Origin: Argopecten irradians
Taxonomy: Eukaryota > Mollusca > Bivalvia > Pectinida > Pectinidae
Length of the DNA stretch: 64,000 bases
Assembly: GCF_041381155.1 (NCBI RefSeq)
Contig: NC_091139.1
Location: 7,936,383 to 8,000,382, forward strand
Direction: 5' to 3'
Shown: one piece after another, positions 35,521 through 48,800 of the stretch
Layout: every line of letters starts with the position of its first letter
How positions within the stretch are numbered: position 1 is the stretch's first letter
Translations under genes and position numbers: made by a program
The notes under the pieces: model-generated
Databases searched by the model: none
Seen by the model: only the letters and a program-made list of their open reading frames with translations
What the model was told of the DNA's origin: nothing

Positions 35521-36034
35521 GTCAAAGTTTTTTTTGAAATATTAAACCAAAAATACAATTAAGCGTGCATTTTTCCTGTTAGTTTTTCATTTTCGAATTG
35601 TTAAGCATAAATGTGTTGCTGATTATATTACCTTGTTATATTTCCTCGAAATGTGTGTCCCATGTGTGGGACTAAATAGGTAAGCGTAAAAAATGAATAA
35701 ATATAGTCTTCCTTGGTTCTTGACGAATAAGAGTTCTTTTTTCATCGATTTAAATGGCAACTTTGATGTTTTCACTCCTGCTTCGCACTAGTGAAATATA
35801 TCAAAGTTTCCACCTCACACGATGAAATATAACTGTTATTCATTAATAACAAGGACTATCCTCTATATATTTAGATAGGGCCACTGGTCCTCTTTAGATA
35901 CAGAGAAGAATTTCACTGTTGTACGTTACTCAAAAATGAAACAAACATCTGTTGGAACACTTTTCAGTAAAACGTCAACTTCCGGTTAGAAATAAGGGTC
36001 AAAGTTCAAAAGTGCATTTTAAAAAATCCTTAAA

Positions 36035-36210
36035 AGTTCGTGTGAAATTCTTGAAGGCCTAGAGATATGTTTATGGGCATGTTGAGATAAAGGACTGCCA
36101 TGTTTTTCACATCTATTTTGAATGAATTACCTTGATCTTCATTCATCTTAAAATGACTTCGTGTGAAATTCTTGAAGGCCTAGAGATATGTTTATGGGCA
36201 TGTAGAGTGA
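36035..36210. repeat. Tandem duplication, about 117-bp offset
   Basis: GTGTGAAATTCTTGAAGGCC through GATATGTTTATGGGCATG occurs twice, near 36040 and near 36160. Non-coding. Confidence 0.75.
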
Positions 36211-36499
36211 TACAATCAATGACTACCGAGTTTGTTAATATGAATAACCTTGATGTTCTTAAATATTTAAACTATGCATAAGAGTCACCATACATAGTTA
36301 TCATTAATATTTGAACAACTACATATAGTGTCTCTCATTGCGGGTTTGCAATATTTGTCTCCAAATATGCATTTTAACATTTTGAAGTTTCCAATAACCT
36401 ATTCTGTGTTGTTTAGATATAATTACAAAACTGTTCGTATCCCTTTTACCATCAATGATGTTTTTATCGTTCTGGAAAACATGTTTCACAGCATTTGTA

Positions 36500-36670
36500 C
36501 ATAACCACGCTGATGAGTGGTGTTGCTTGTGTGTACGAGTTGATAGAGCAGAGTTCCGAATATTTATTTCTGTGTATATTCTGTATATATGAATAAATTC
36601 TTAATTTGTTTGATGGAGGTTGTGACATCTATTCACTTTTAGTGGCCGACACCCACGATTCATGGCAAAG
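36500..36670. repeat. Interspersed repeat, possible LTR edge (copy 2)
   Basis: Parallel to 16880-16985 (TATATGAATAAATTCTTAAT, GTGGCCGACACCCACGATTC). Not flanked by any recognisable internal region. Fossil, family unknown. Confidence 0.35.
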
Positions 36671-37523
36671 TAACATTACTTGAGGTTTAAACTAGTGATG
36701 TATGGTATGCCATAGTATTTTCTACAATTGTTATTTTCATGTCAAAATGGACTCGATGTGTATATTCTTGTATAGTCGAATCCGGTAAAACAAGCGCTCC
36801 TTGTACATGCTATAGACACTAGTTAATATAGTGGCATGACTATTTGGTGACAGACATATGTACCAAATGTATGTGGACTAACTAAATTGAAATGTTCATT
36901 TTTTTCATATTTTGCCAACATCTATAAGCAATACAAAAACAGTGACACCTAAGGCTAGGCCTGATGTATACACACTTTTTATCAACATGTTCTAATACAC
37001 TTAAGTGATATGTATGCATACAAAATATCACTAGTTTAAACAGGGTCTAAAACGTTAAAAACCTAGTATATGCATACGTGTCAACATGCATACGAGTTTG
37101 TGAACAACTATACATATTGTCACTCCTTACGGCTTTGCAATACCTGATTACGTTCAATTACTGTCATATCATAAAATGTATCATTACGTATTTTGTAATG
37201 ACATTTGTAACGCCGATTTAACGCAGAATTGTTTTTATCATTTTCTTATGATGCTATTAACTTTTTATCATATTAATATTTACTCTTATTTATTTACAGA
37301 TTTTGCGTGTTTTGAATAAAACAAATGTCACACTCTTTCCTGTTTATTAATAACAAATTTGCTTTAGTTATGTACAACATCCCCATTCAAATTACAATGC
37401 AATTCACTAAAACTCATATTTGAATACAAGAATTTTTAATCACCCAAACAACAATTAGGTATGTAATTTTGGTATTATGCCGTAAATTGTATAATCACAT
37501 CAATAATAATTGATAAATAAACA

Positions 37524-37746
37524 TTAATAAAACTGAGCAGGAATTTGGCTGTTGATGCACATAATAGATAACAAGTATTTTTATATAGTGGTATTTTCCT
37601 TTTTATTTCCATTCTCTTGTTTGAAAGTCATGAACATTAATAAAACTGAGCGGTATTTTGGCTGTTGATGTACATAATAGATAACAAGTATTTGTTATTT
37701 GGGAGTATTTTCTTTTTTACTTTCATTCTCTTCATTTGAAAGATAC
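37524..37746. repeat. Tandem duplication, about 112-bp unit
   Basis: Two adjacent copies starting ACATTAATAAAACTGAGC and sharing TTGGCTGTTGATG and ACATAATAGATAACAAGTAT. They differ at scattered bases. Non-coding. Confidence 0.8.
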
Positions 37747-38406
37747 CTCTATCCTGTTGCCGATAAGTGACCAACCACAATTGATTTGTCAGTCTGTGAT
37801 GTTACATGGATAAGGATAGAACATGAATGAATCAGTGATCATGACGTGGTAGGTCATTTGTTTCCAGAAGTGATTATCAGTGGAAATATATTTATTTTCC
37901 AATTGATGTTCTATAGGGAATAGTTGGAAGTGATCATATATAAGGAAATACAAGTTTTTGGTATTAACTTGTAAACGAATTGATTTTGAAGTTGTTCATC
38001 AAAACCAGTTGACATACTGCCATGTACATAGTATTATCCATAGGTTTCTTATCCGCATCCGAAGTGTTGAGGATATGTTCAGAAGATAAAAAAAATACTT
38101 TTAATTGCTAAAACCCAATTGTTTACATGATATACTCTGGCTACAGAAGCAAAGAAGTGTGTCGCTTACAACTGCCACGTAGTAAGAGCTACTTGTAAAT
38201 ATACATGATACTTTATTACCGAAGGAAACACTAGATGTATGTAATATCTGTGTCTGATTAAATTCAGAAACAATTAAATCATTTCAACTGAATGTGTCGA
38301 TAATAAGAAAAACAAAGAGTTTATTAGCGGAAGGTAACCGAGCTAAATGAATGATCTGTCCATCTGCCTACTCTTTAAATTGTGCAAATGCATTCAATTT
38401 AAAAGG

Positions 38407-38752
38407 TTAAAGTGAACAGTCGGGCAAGGATGGCTAAAGTCGGTAAAAATGGTGTGAATGTATCCAGTATAATTTCTTATGAAATGGAAAAAATAAAATC
38501 TCTCGTCAAAATCTGTCTGCGTGCGAAGAAATTAATTTAAAGTATAGGAATCCTAAAACGTCCTCCCGGCTCACTATGTCCGTGGTTACATTTCCACGCA
38601 GCCTCGCTTTCAATGCTTTCAACTTTTCTTTACTTTAATGGTCAGAACTGGGAAACTAAGCAGAACTTGGCCGTCGTATTAATATGTGAGAACTTTTGGA
38701 AGGCCAATGAACGCATTTAGACTGGTTTTCTTTGCCCGACTATTCACTTTAA
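38407..38752. mobile_element. TTAA-flanked MITE
   Basis: About 346 bp with terminal inverted repeats TTAAAGTGAACAGTCGGGCA and TGCCCGACTATTCACTTTAA. The TTAA ends resemble piggyBac-type target duplications. There is no coding capacity. A second copy lies at 6714. Confidence 0.65.
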
Positions 38753-39498
38753 TGAGTAAAGAAATTGTTTTGTTTTATTTAGGAATATGTAATGTTTAGG
38801 AAGTGGATAAAAATCACTGACATACGGGTAGTAACTGGTAACTGACGAGTCTCAAACGCGTCGGAGTGATATAATATCTGATGTATGTATGAGAGATGAT
38901 AAGGTTGTGTTTGAGGAAGTGAGGGCATGTGTGAGGGAGTGTGTGTGGCACACAAAACGAACACGATTACATAACATGATACGAACAGTTATACGGCACA
39001 ATGAAAATAGACCAACATTTAGCAACACAATGGAGCGCAATTAACCCTTCGGTAAATGGCAGCCGAAGGCAGGACCTACGGATCTATGTATGTATGTATA
39101 TATAATTGATGTTATGTGTGTGGATGTGCAATTTTGTATATACAATTTATATGTATATATTGCTTGCATTTGCTAAACGTCAAATTAAAAAGTTGAAAAA
39201 ATGCTGTCAGCTGGTGGAAAAGTGATTATTTGCTGCTCTGAGTGAAAAAAAGAAGAACAAATCACAATTGTTATTTGAACTACTCAAAATTCCAAAGATT
39301 CCTGAAAGAAGCTTTATAGAGCAGTCATTAATCGAAAATGTGTCATCGCTGTTTTGTTTACATGTACATTATAATGTATACAGTACACCCACAAATATAT
39401 ACCAAATGAAAATAAAGCTGTTCAAAACATATGGCAATTGATATAGCTTTCACATATTTGCTATTACAGATTCAAGTTTATTTAATAAGTAAATATAT

Positions 39499-39808
39499 CT
39501 ACTCAGAAACCTTTTGACCACTATATTTACCAATGCTATCATAAACATTATGTGCAATGTCTATTTTTGTTGAATCTATTCCGTCATAGTTGTCATCGTG
39601 ATCGGGCATATCTGTGAACAAAAAGGTTTAAGGAGTACATAAATTGTCTGTAGACATCCTAAAATATATGAAATATTATTCGACAAAATTTTATGGATCA
39701 TAATTTTTGTTACCTGTCAATATCACTATAAACAGATATAGCAGATACTTACGATATGTATGGAGTTCAGTGGAAGGTGCTGGTGTTCGAATGTTTTTAC
39801 CATACACT
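39499..39808 (-). CDS. Gene B exons 17-18: cytoplasmic tail with ITAM-like motif
   Basis: Exon 39753-39808 (56 bp) encodes a linker with RTPAPSTELHTY. Exon 39499-39611 encodes the tail, with two tyrosines set as YDGI-x11-YDSI, ending SGQKVSE and a TAG stop at 39499-39501. ITAMs are YxxL/I pairs usually 6-12 residues apart that recruit SH2-domain kinases once phosphorylated. Draper and MEGF10-type receptors are known to signal through such motifs. Compared with A and C, this tail has a longer, different C-terminus. Confidence 0.8.
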
Positions 39809-42800
39809 CTAAAATATAATTAAATTAAGTTGTGAAGACGTAGAATGTTATATAACTTGATTGCAGAAGAACCTCTTTAACTGGATATGATATAAAACGA
39901 AACGTTTCAAATAATGTTCAAATAAACGTAAATGGAATAGTAAGATATATCTCGAAGTCTTTTAGTGATATTGTCTCGGCGTGGGAACATTTTTAACTAA
40001 ATTATTAGTCCGCTTCAATTCCAATAGGGATACTTACAATAAGCAGTATGCATATATTTCCTACATATTTTGAGGCTAATTTTCGACACAATGTTGCAAA
40101 TATATAAAGATGTCCGTATAGCTATAGAGCCAAAATCATGTTGAACGATCGAATATCACGTGTTAAAACTTTTGATACTTTTATTCACGCATGTACTTTT
40201 ATTTACGCATGTACAAATGCGACGGTTTTGATCCGAGTTGCTTTCTTATTTAATTTCTAATTTTAGAAAGTGAAGGATTTTATAGAATTGATGGTAAAAA
40301 TTACGTATAATGATCGATCCCAGTCGAAGACGTCTCTGTATCCTTATGCGTATACATATACCACTTTTTGTAGGTATCCCTACTAGCAAGTATTATACTG
40401 TATTATTTATTCTCTCGTTATTTATTAAAATTTTAATGACAAACACACATACATGCATGCATATATCTTTCAGAATTCGGAGTTTCTTTGGATAAATTTA
40501 TACAAATTGTTGACTCTTTTTCCACACAAGGTTATCAATTAAATAATTGGACAGGTATGGGTAGTACTTGGATAGGAAACAGACATATTTTCTGATATAA
40601 TCTTACAATAAATTGTGCATTTATGAATGGAGAACACAACTATATGGTGAAATATATTCTATATTGTAAATAAATTACATAAGATTATACGGATAACACG
40701 TTAATGCCTTAAATAAGCAACTTTTTTTAAGGAATTAAGAAATAAAGGGAGGAAAATGAAATAAAAAATGGTATATTTAAAGGGGCAATGCGATGAAGCG
40801 AATTTCCAAGCATAACTACGAACTTAATTATTATATAACACTAATGTACTACATTCTTTTTTAAAAATAAAACAAAACAAAAAACATTAACAAACTCCAA
40901 AGTAGGTCAGATGTGTATTCTACACCTATAAATATAGTAAATAAGTATGATATACTAATTTTAAGAGTTATTGAGGTAGTTGTAGACAAATGTTAGTCTA
41001 ACCCACTAGTTCAAATTATGGTTTGGCCTACCTACGACATAGCCCCACCAATGGTACAATGACGGAACGAGCTAGTTTCGCAGCATATAGACTGATCATG
41101 GTAGTAGAAAACTTTCATTAGGACATGCTTATTTTCTAGGTAAATCGAAATTTCAATAAACTCATTGACGAAAATGTTTGTTCGATAAATTATCCAACAA
41201 TATAAAATATCCTAATAGGCAAGATAAACTCACCTGATGCAGTGTATAATAAATCCTATATTGCAGCCAATGGAAATTGTGAGGATGCTACCAATCACGG
41301 CGTATCCAGTGTTGTTTTGCGAGTAGGTTGAGCCCTATAACAAACATTAATAAATTATGAATTTAAAAAAGAATACATAAACTATGAAAAAAATCTGCAT
41401 TCAGATATTATTAATACCAAATCGACTCATAATGTGGATCTGAGATATATGGATATTTACACTTACCTCTTCACAATTACAGGTCTTGGCTTTTGTTTCT
41501 GTCTGTTTTTGTGCTGTTAATTATAGAATCGTCAGTTATTACTTATACTAATATGTTATAATAAAGAAACACATTATATAAACTATAATATACAAATACC
41601 TTGACAAAATACATTGAATTGATATTATATTGACGACATTTTATTAACGAAACGTGTTAAACATTTGCATAAAACAAAGGTTTATCACATAGAATAAGAG
41701 CTTAATAAGAGCACATTGAATTATGATTAAACCTTTCAAAACAAGCTTACAGTATGCGTTGCAAGCAACACATGTCCGCTGCCGTCAATGACATTTTCTA
41801 ATATATGGCAAGTTAATTTCATTGCCTAGTTCTGCGATCATTATATAAAATCAAGTTATCGTCCGGAAACTGATTGAAATGATGTACCAATGTACCTTGG
41901 TCACAAGCTCGTCCTGACCAGCCTGCTTCACATCCCACGTGGTGACATGTTCCATTTGTATGGTTACAGCCAGGACTCTGACAGTGACACTCTTCTGTAC
42001 AGTTAGGACCAAAATATCCTGTAAGGCATTCTGGGAAGTGACAAATAAATGAGTAATCATAACGAAAGACGGAGTTGTATCAATTTAAACATGTTTTTAT
42101 ATATTATGATTATTGAACATGTCTAAAGATATATATCAATCCTACCTTGGTCACAAGCTCGTCCTAACCAGCCCGCTTCACATCCCACGTTGTGACATGT
42201 TCCATTTATATGGTGACAGCCAGGACTCTGACAGTGACACTCTTCTGTACAATTAGGACCAAAATATCCTGTTCGGCATTCTACAAGTAAACAACTTTGT
42301 CATGAAAACCGGGATGTTATATACATGTATGATGTTTGTTCTGGATTATTGAGGTAATGGCAGAAATATCAATAATAATGACCACACACAAAATAAAAAG
42401 AGTCTTACCTTGACTACATGTCTGTCCCCTCCACCCTTCCGTACATCCGGGTACTTTACATACCCCAGTCCTCTTATCACAGTCAGAGTTTGCACAATAA
42501 CAGGTCTGGATACAATCTCGTCCGAAAGTTTTACCGATACATCCTGCATTATTTGTAAAAGTTACACTAAGCATAACGTATTATTTTTAAATCGAAGTTA
42601 TTAATGACCAGCATTACATGAATCGTTTTATCCTATCTACAGCTGAGTATGAAAACATTGCACATAATGATACTATCAGACTGTTTTATATGTAAATGTG
42701 AATGATAGATATATAATATTCTAGGCTCACGAAATAGTGTAAACCCAAGGCTTTCCGTCACTTTTTTATAGTAAACCAGAGTAGTTTCTGACAAAAGTGA

Positions 42801-45800
42801 AACTTTTACCGAGAAAATAATACTTTTGTTGACGCCGTGACGTCGCGAGGTTGTATTGCTTACACATATTGTGAAACAAGAAATTGTAATGCGCATGTCT
42901 TATCGACTAGAGTTCAACCACTGATCTCCTTTAGTCGTTCCACGGTAACTAGACTTCCTTCGCGCATGCGTCATTTTTTGAAAACATGGTAGCGATTGGT
43001 TGATGGTTAAACCCATGTTTATCTCTATAAGTAGAACAACATGACAATAGTCATTAGTCAGTTATCGAAGTCGCTTTGTATTACAACAGTAGATACGAGA
43101 GAAAAGGGTATATATTTTGTTTAAGAAATAAGTGAAACACATTTATATATAAACTTACGTTTACTACACGTCGGTCCGGACCACCCTTTCTGACACCCCA
43201 CGTGAAAGCATAATCCGGACACATGATCACATCCGGGAACTTGGCAGTGACATACCTTGGAACAGTTATCCCCAAAGTGATCGTATTGGCATTCTGTGTA
43301 CACACGGAAAAGGCACTTTCAATCAATGATTTCAGCGCAAAGATTTTACTGGAAAACATATTCTATCGATACACATGTTTCTTGATATTGTCATTGTGTT
43401 ACCTTGATTGCACGTATCTCCCCTCCATCCTTCCATACATCCGGGTACCTTACACACCCCAGTCCTCCTGTCACAGTCAGAGTTAGCACAATGACAGGTC
43501 TGGTTACAGTCTTGTCCGAATGTGTGGTTGGTACAGGCTGATCACAAAACAATAATGCAATATTATTGTGATATTGAACAAAAAGCTTTTCCACAAAAAA
43601 AATAATTCACGCTTACTTATTAAGATTTTTCAATGTGGATTTTATAAACATTTAATGACTCAAAATGGGAAAATATTATTGAAATCACAATACTTGATAA
43701 CAGCAGCATACTATTCTTCAAGATATAATTCCTAGTTTCAGGCATAGTTGTTTAACAAATTTTGGTTAATATACAGGATTACATAACACCTTTAAAAGTT
43801 ACCTTGACTACACGAGTCTCCCCTCCATCCTTCCATACATCCGGGTACTTTACATACCCCAGTCCTCCTATCACAGTCAGAGTTAGCACACTGACAGGTC
43901 TGGGTACAGTCTTGTCCGAATGTGTGGTTGGTACAGGCTTTATAAGAGAGAGTTATTTTAGATAACCAGCAGTCCTATTTGACAAGCTTTAAATCAAAAT
44001 GATTCACTTGTTAAACAAACGCGTATTTCTAAATTTATGATATAAACAGTGTTTTTGAGGGAGTGTGATATCATCTGGGCTGATATCAAATTAAATTTAT
44101 GCAATTAGGCATCCTCTGATAAACCTATTTTTGAACAAACACAGAAAACGTACATTATGTTTGTGCGCACTTTTAATTATAAATACAATCAGGGTCACAA
44201 TTATATATTTTCTGTGTACTCAGTTTTTCGTACAAAAATATCACGATTTGATATATTAATAAAGAAAACAAAATACTGTTAAATATATTGCATTACCTTG
44301 ACTACACATGTCGGCCCTCCATCCTTCCGTACATCCGGGTACATTACATACCCCAGTCCTCCTGTCACAGTCAGAGTAAGCACAATGACAGGTCTGGGTA
44401 CAGTCTCGTCCATATGTGTGGTTGGTACATGCTTTAGAGAATTTAGATGTCATTGTATGAAGGTGAATTATTCAGAGAATTATTTTATATAACATGCAGT
44501 CATATTAACCAGACTGTAAACTGTTATTACTTATTAAAGATGTCCATCACCGACAGAGCATAAACGATACTCACCAATTGAACAATAATTGGTGTTTAAT
44601 AGTGTATATATATCTAATTGATACAAAAATAATAAACGACAATTTATTTTGCTTTTGGTGCATGCGCAATCACTACTTCATTCCATATAAGACATAGTGC
44701 CACGGAATTTTTTCGGAATGCAATTAATTGTTTTTAATGTTTTCATCTTGAAGTAAAATAATAAGCTCCAGTTTTCAGTGGCGGTAATGATGTAAAGTAC
44801 ACGTCTGCTCCTGTTTTTGCAAGCGAAATTTATAAAGGAATAATATCTGAAAACTGTCTCAAAAAAAACACGTTTTTTTTTTTTTTTTTTTTTTTGTTTG
44901 TTTTTTTTTTTTTTTTTTGTAAATTCCATATACCTTAAATACACATCGATGCATACCATAAATAAGATGACATAAGAACTTTGAATGTCTTTCTAAACAG
45001 TTTGGATTGATAATGTATTTCTTTCAAGGAATCTTCAAGTGAATTCTGAATGAAGTTGTATTAACATATTTTTCTAGTCGACACCTGGGTAGTTTATACT
45101 GCAATCAATCATGAAAAAAAGACGACACTTAAGCCAAATGAGATGCATTTCAAACAACAAAAACTTTGAGTTCTAGTAACTGTTCAAGTTTGTACTTGGT
45201 CATTCCATGTGGTAAACATATAAATGCAATAAATTAATGGATACCTTGACTACATGTCTGCCCCCTCCATCCTTCCGTACATCCGGGTAACTTACATACC
45301 CCAGTCCTCCCGTCACAGTCAGAGTTTGCACAATGACAGGTCTGGGTACAGTCTCGTCCGAATGTGTGGTTAGTACACGCTGTATAAGAAATAACTGTTT
45401 TCAGATGATCAGCTTAGGTTTTAGACCCTCTGATATCATAAATAACTTCTTAGGACTGGCATTAAGTTGATAAAAACTGTGTATACATCAGGTCATTCGC
45501 TGCGATCTCATTAGCTGATTAAAACGGTTATTACGCTACTTTCGGTACACCTAGTCATTTACTTTTATCTTTGACATAAACCCAAACACCAGAGACACTC
45601 GGTAAAAATGCATGCGCACTGCATGATATTATTGATTATTTATAGTCTTAGGAATGGAATGTATCATATATATAATATATATATATATTTTAATACATAA
45701 AACATTTTACATACACATGTATAAACAACTTGTACATGGCCATCTTTTTTACTCAGCTTCCATTCAATGCTTCTTGTTACTCTTATCAAGTTCTATCATC

Positions 45801-48800
45801 ATTTGAATATAATTATTTTTCTTCGTTTTTTATATACTTTTCTGGCATACCACTATGAAAAATAATCCGAGGATGGCGCGAAAAACAGACGTTATCCTGG
45901 CGTCACAATACAGACATTGACGTTACGTATTGGTTCGGGAAAAAAAATCCTTAAAAATTAATAGAATGGTACATTTAAACATAATTTTGTTTTATGAAAT
46001 AGATTATAAAATTAACTATAAGCATCAATGTAATTATTTTTTTTAATTTCATCGGGATATAAACAAAATTTTGTTTGCACATTGTGTGAATCCGCGTAAT
46101 CTCACAAACAATTTTTTTCATACCCCGATGAAATCAAAAAATAGTGATTTCAATGCTTAGCTTAGCTAAATAGTTTCCTGTGACATAAATATGTCTTTAT
46201 ATGACAGAACTTATCTTATCCGATAGAAAATCTATTTAACCTTTTTTCCATTGTAATTTATAAAATCATTGTATTAACATATTGTTTTAGAAAATATTCT
46301 AGATGTAATATAACCATTGATGTTTTATGATCATAATTATATCTACTGTAAATAATGATTTCCATTACATGGTGGGGATTACTAACTTTTATAATGTTTC
46401 GACTGAAATCTCAAAAAAAAAATAAGTTTAAACTTACATTACATGTATGATGTATGAAATGGCACTTCCATAATACAAGAACATAGTAAATGCATGGAAA
46501 ACAACAAAATTTGGGATTGAAATACAAAGAAACATCGATTTTATTACCGTTGTGGTAATTTCCTTGCAGAGCACTGTCACATTGTCGACTCAAATGTAAG
46601 TCCTCTTGCTTGATATGTGAATAGACAGTATGTTGATTTAACATAGAATTTTGTCAATATTTTTTCCGAAAACTGATTAATTATGATTAACAACATAATT
46701 ATGCAAACATTATATGTAGATTTTGATATCTTTAAGCATAAGTAAGTATCATTAAAATCATATATTTAGATAAATAATAATTAGCTATTCCACAGGGAAA
46801 TACTGTTTTTACTCAACAGAAACGTGCTTTACTTGCAAAACTTCACAGCAAAGAATTTTGTACAATATACAACCACCATTTCGTCACATACACATCTTTC
46901 ATTCATTATTTATAGTTATTTTTATTTTTTACTGTTCTATTATCATATATATTAAAATTGTACCTTTTACATAAAACATTATTATGTATGTAATTTCTTA
47001 ATCGTAATATAACAGACGTATTTGTGTTCAATAGTTCTCTAGAACATTCTGATATCAATTTGACATAAATAGGAGATGAGTTGTAACAATGTAAATAAAT
47101 AAGAAACACATGCAATGGCAAGAAATGGTCACCAGTCATTATATGACAAAATTTAATTTAATTAGAATTACATTGGTAATTCCGCTCCACTATGATTCCC
47201 TACGATACGCTCCAATACAAGATCTAACAACGCCCCGTTCTGGGTCATTTCAGCGTGAAGCGGAATCACAAATCAAATTTTAATTACAATGGATAAACAG
47301 ATAACCAATATCGATAGTTAGAATACAGGTGAACACATCAGATTTAGCATATAACTATACCTTAGAATAAAGTGACAGTATCAAAAGCAGATATTTGTTA
47401 TTACATACAATCCTCTTGAATTATAATATAAATCAGTTAAAAAGCAACTCCAGTATCTGTAACATATAAACAAGCCTCTTTTGTAGTGTATTTTCACCTG
47501 TATTTTCTACATAATATAATATACGTGTTAATCGACAAACAATGTTATATAAGTAATCTGATCTACACCTGCAGTGGAAATATCTTGATCTCATTGAATC
47601 ATGTTGAATCAAATTTAACAATAAACACCATACCTCCGAGCACCTGTACTTCACAAAGCTCTATGACTGCAGTCGTTTTGTTGTAATACATAGCATCCCG
47701 AGGTTCATAGTCGGCAGGTCGTCTGTTGTAGAATATAACATACTGACCAGATACAGGACAGGACAGTGACTGGATATAGGATGGTAGGCCAGGTCCGTGG
47801 TCATGGTAACACAGGTGGGCTGTTCGCAATACCTGGTGGATGTTGTGAGCAACTGAACTGTTTGACACGTAAAGGTAAAATCCGGACATTCGGAATATGT
47901 CTAAAAAGTACAGAATAATAAAACAAAATAAACAATTAAGTAAAACGATAAATTGATAGAAATATAGCAATCTGCGAACGATCGAAATAGAGACGAAGGT
48001 TATTTCGCCTGTACATTAATGACAAATTATCAAAACAGTATTAAAATGTAGCAATAAATAAAAGTAATGGTTGCAGACAAAACATAATATCCTAAATTGA
48101 TTTGTTACTCTAATCTTAAACAAATAAAACTGACGTTGTGCAAGTAAGGGTTAGTCTTTTTCATATAAATTGTACCAGATATAGTATACACAGTTAAATT
48201 GATCTTGATAGTTAATTGGTTTATGATTCACTTCAAATATCACACATGGAAAGGCGACCATTTGTTTGTATTTAACATTTGCCAATAGCAAATTCAATAC
48301 ATTTATTACAATAAGCAATCAAAATTATAAATATTTTACATTATCTGTCTCAGTGATCAAAGTCCGAACCTAGTCTAGCTCTAAACCAGAACTAAACAGA
48401 CGATTGTTCAACATTGAGATGTTTCATTTCCTTTAATACTGGTGCATGAGGAGGGCCAAACACAATGGCGGCACATTAGACAACATGCGGTACCATGACT
48501 AGGAAAAAGAAGCTTTGGATAAGTCGAGTTAAATATAACATACGTACCGCACAACAATTTGAGACCTCTAGGATAAAACCAAATCGATTTTGTGATACAT
48601 AAACACAAATATACTTACACAGCTGTCTGTATACGATGTTAATTGTCTGTATCTGTTTGACACCCCCGAGATCTACTTCCCACCAGGCCTCTGGGTGATT
48701 TCCTATTAGATCTGTATGAGAACAACTTCCTGGTTTTGGTACTACATCTTTTGTTATAATACCATCCACAGCCTTGCCAGGTACATTCTTATTATCAGTG

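Larger units (their letters stand above)
35521..39476. other. Intergenic region left of gene B
   Basis: No gene found. It contains several short tandem duplications (36035, 37524), a possible LTR edge (36500-36670) and the MITE at 38407. Some words near 36300 recur near 37100 (GAACAACTA, TTTGCAATA), suggesting another old duplication. Confidence 0.5.
45380..47633. other. Gene B intron 6
   Basis: The 2.25-kb intron between the second lectin domain and the first single-module EGF exon. It contains the inverted element at 45840-46163, an AT dinucleotide run near 45668-45690, and the small inverted repeat at 47176. No exon signature was seen. Confidence 0.6.

Noticed and set aside
42410-42604. 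Plus-strand open frames across EGF exons (also near 28178, 43762, 44298, 55898, 57242, 57763)
   Set aside because: These are antisense shadows of the conserved EGF exons; they share a pattern only because the exons do.
44678-44959. Lysine-rich minus-strand open frame
   Set aside because: It is produced by the long poly-T tract at 44872-44920.
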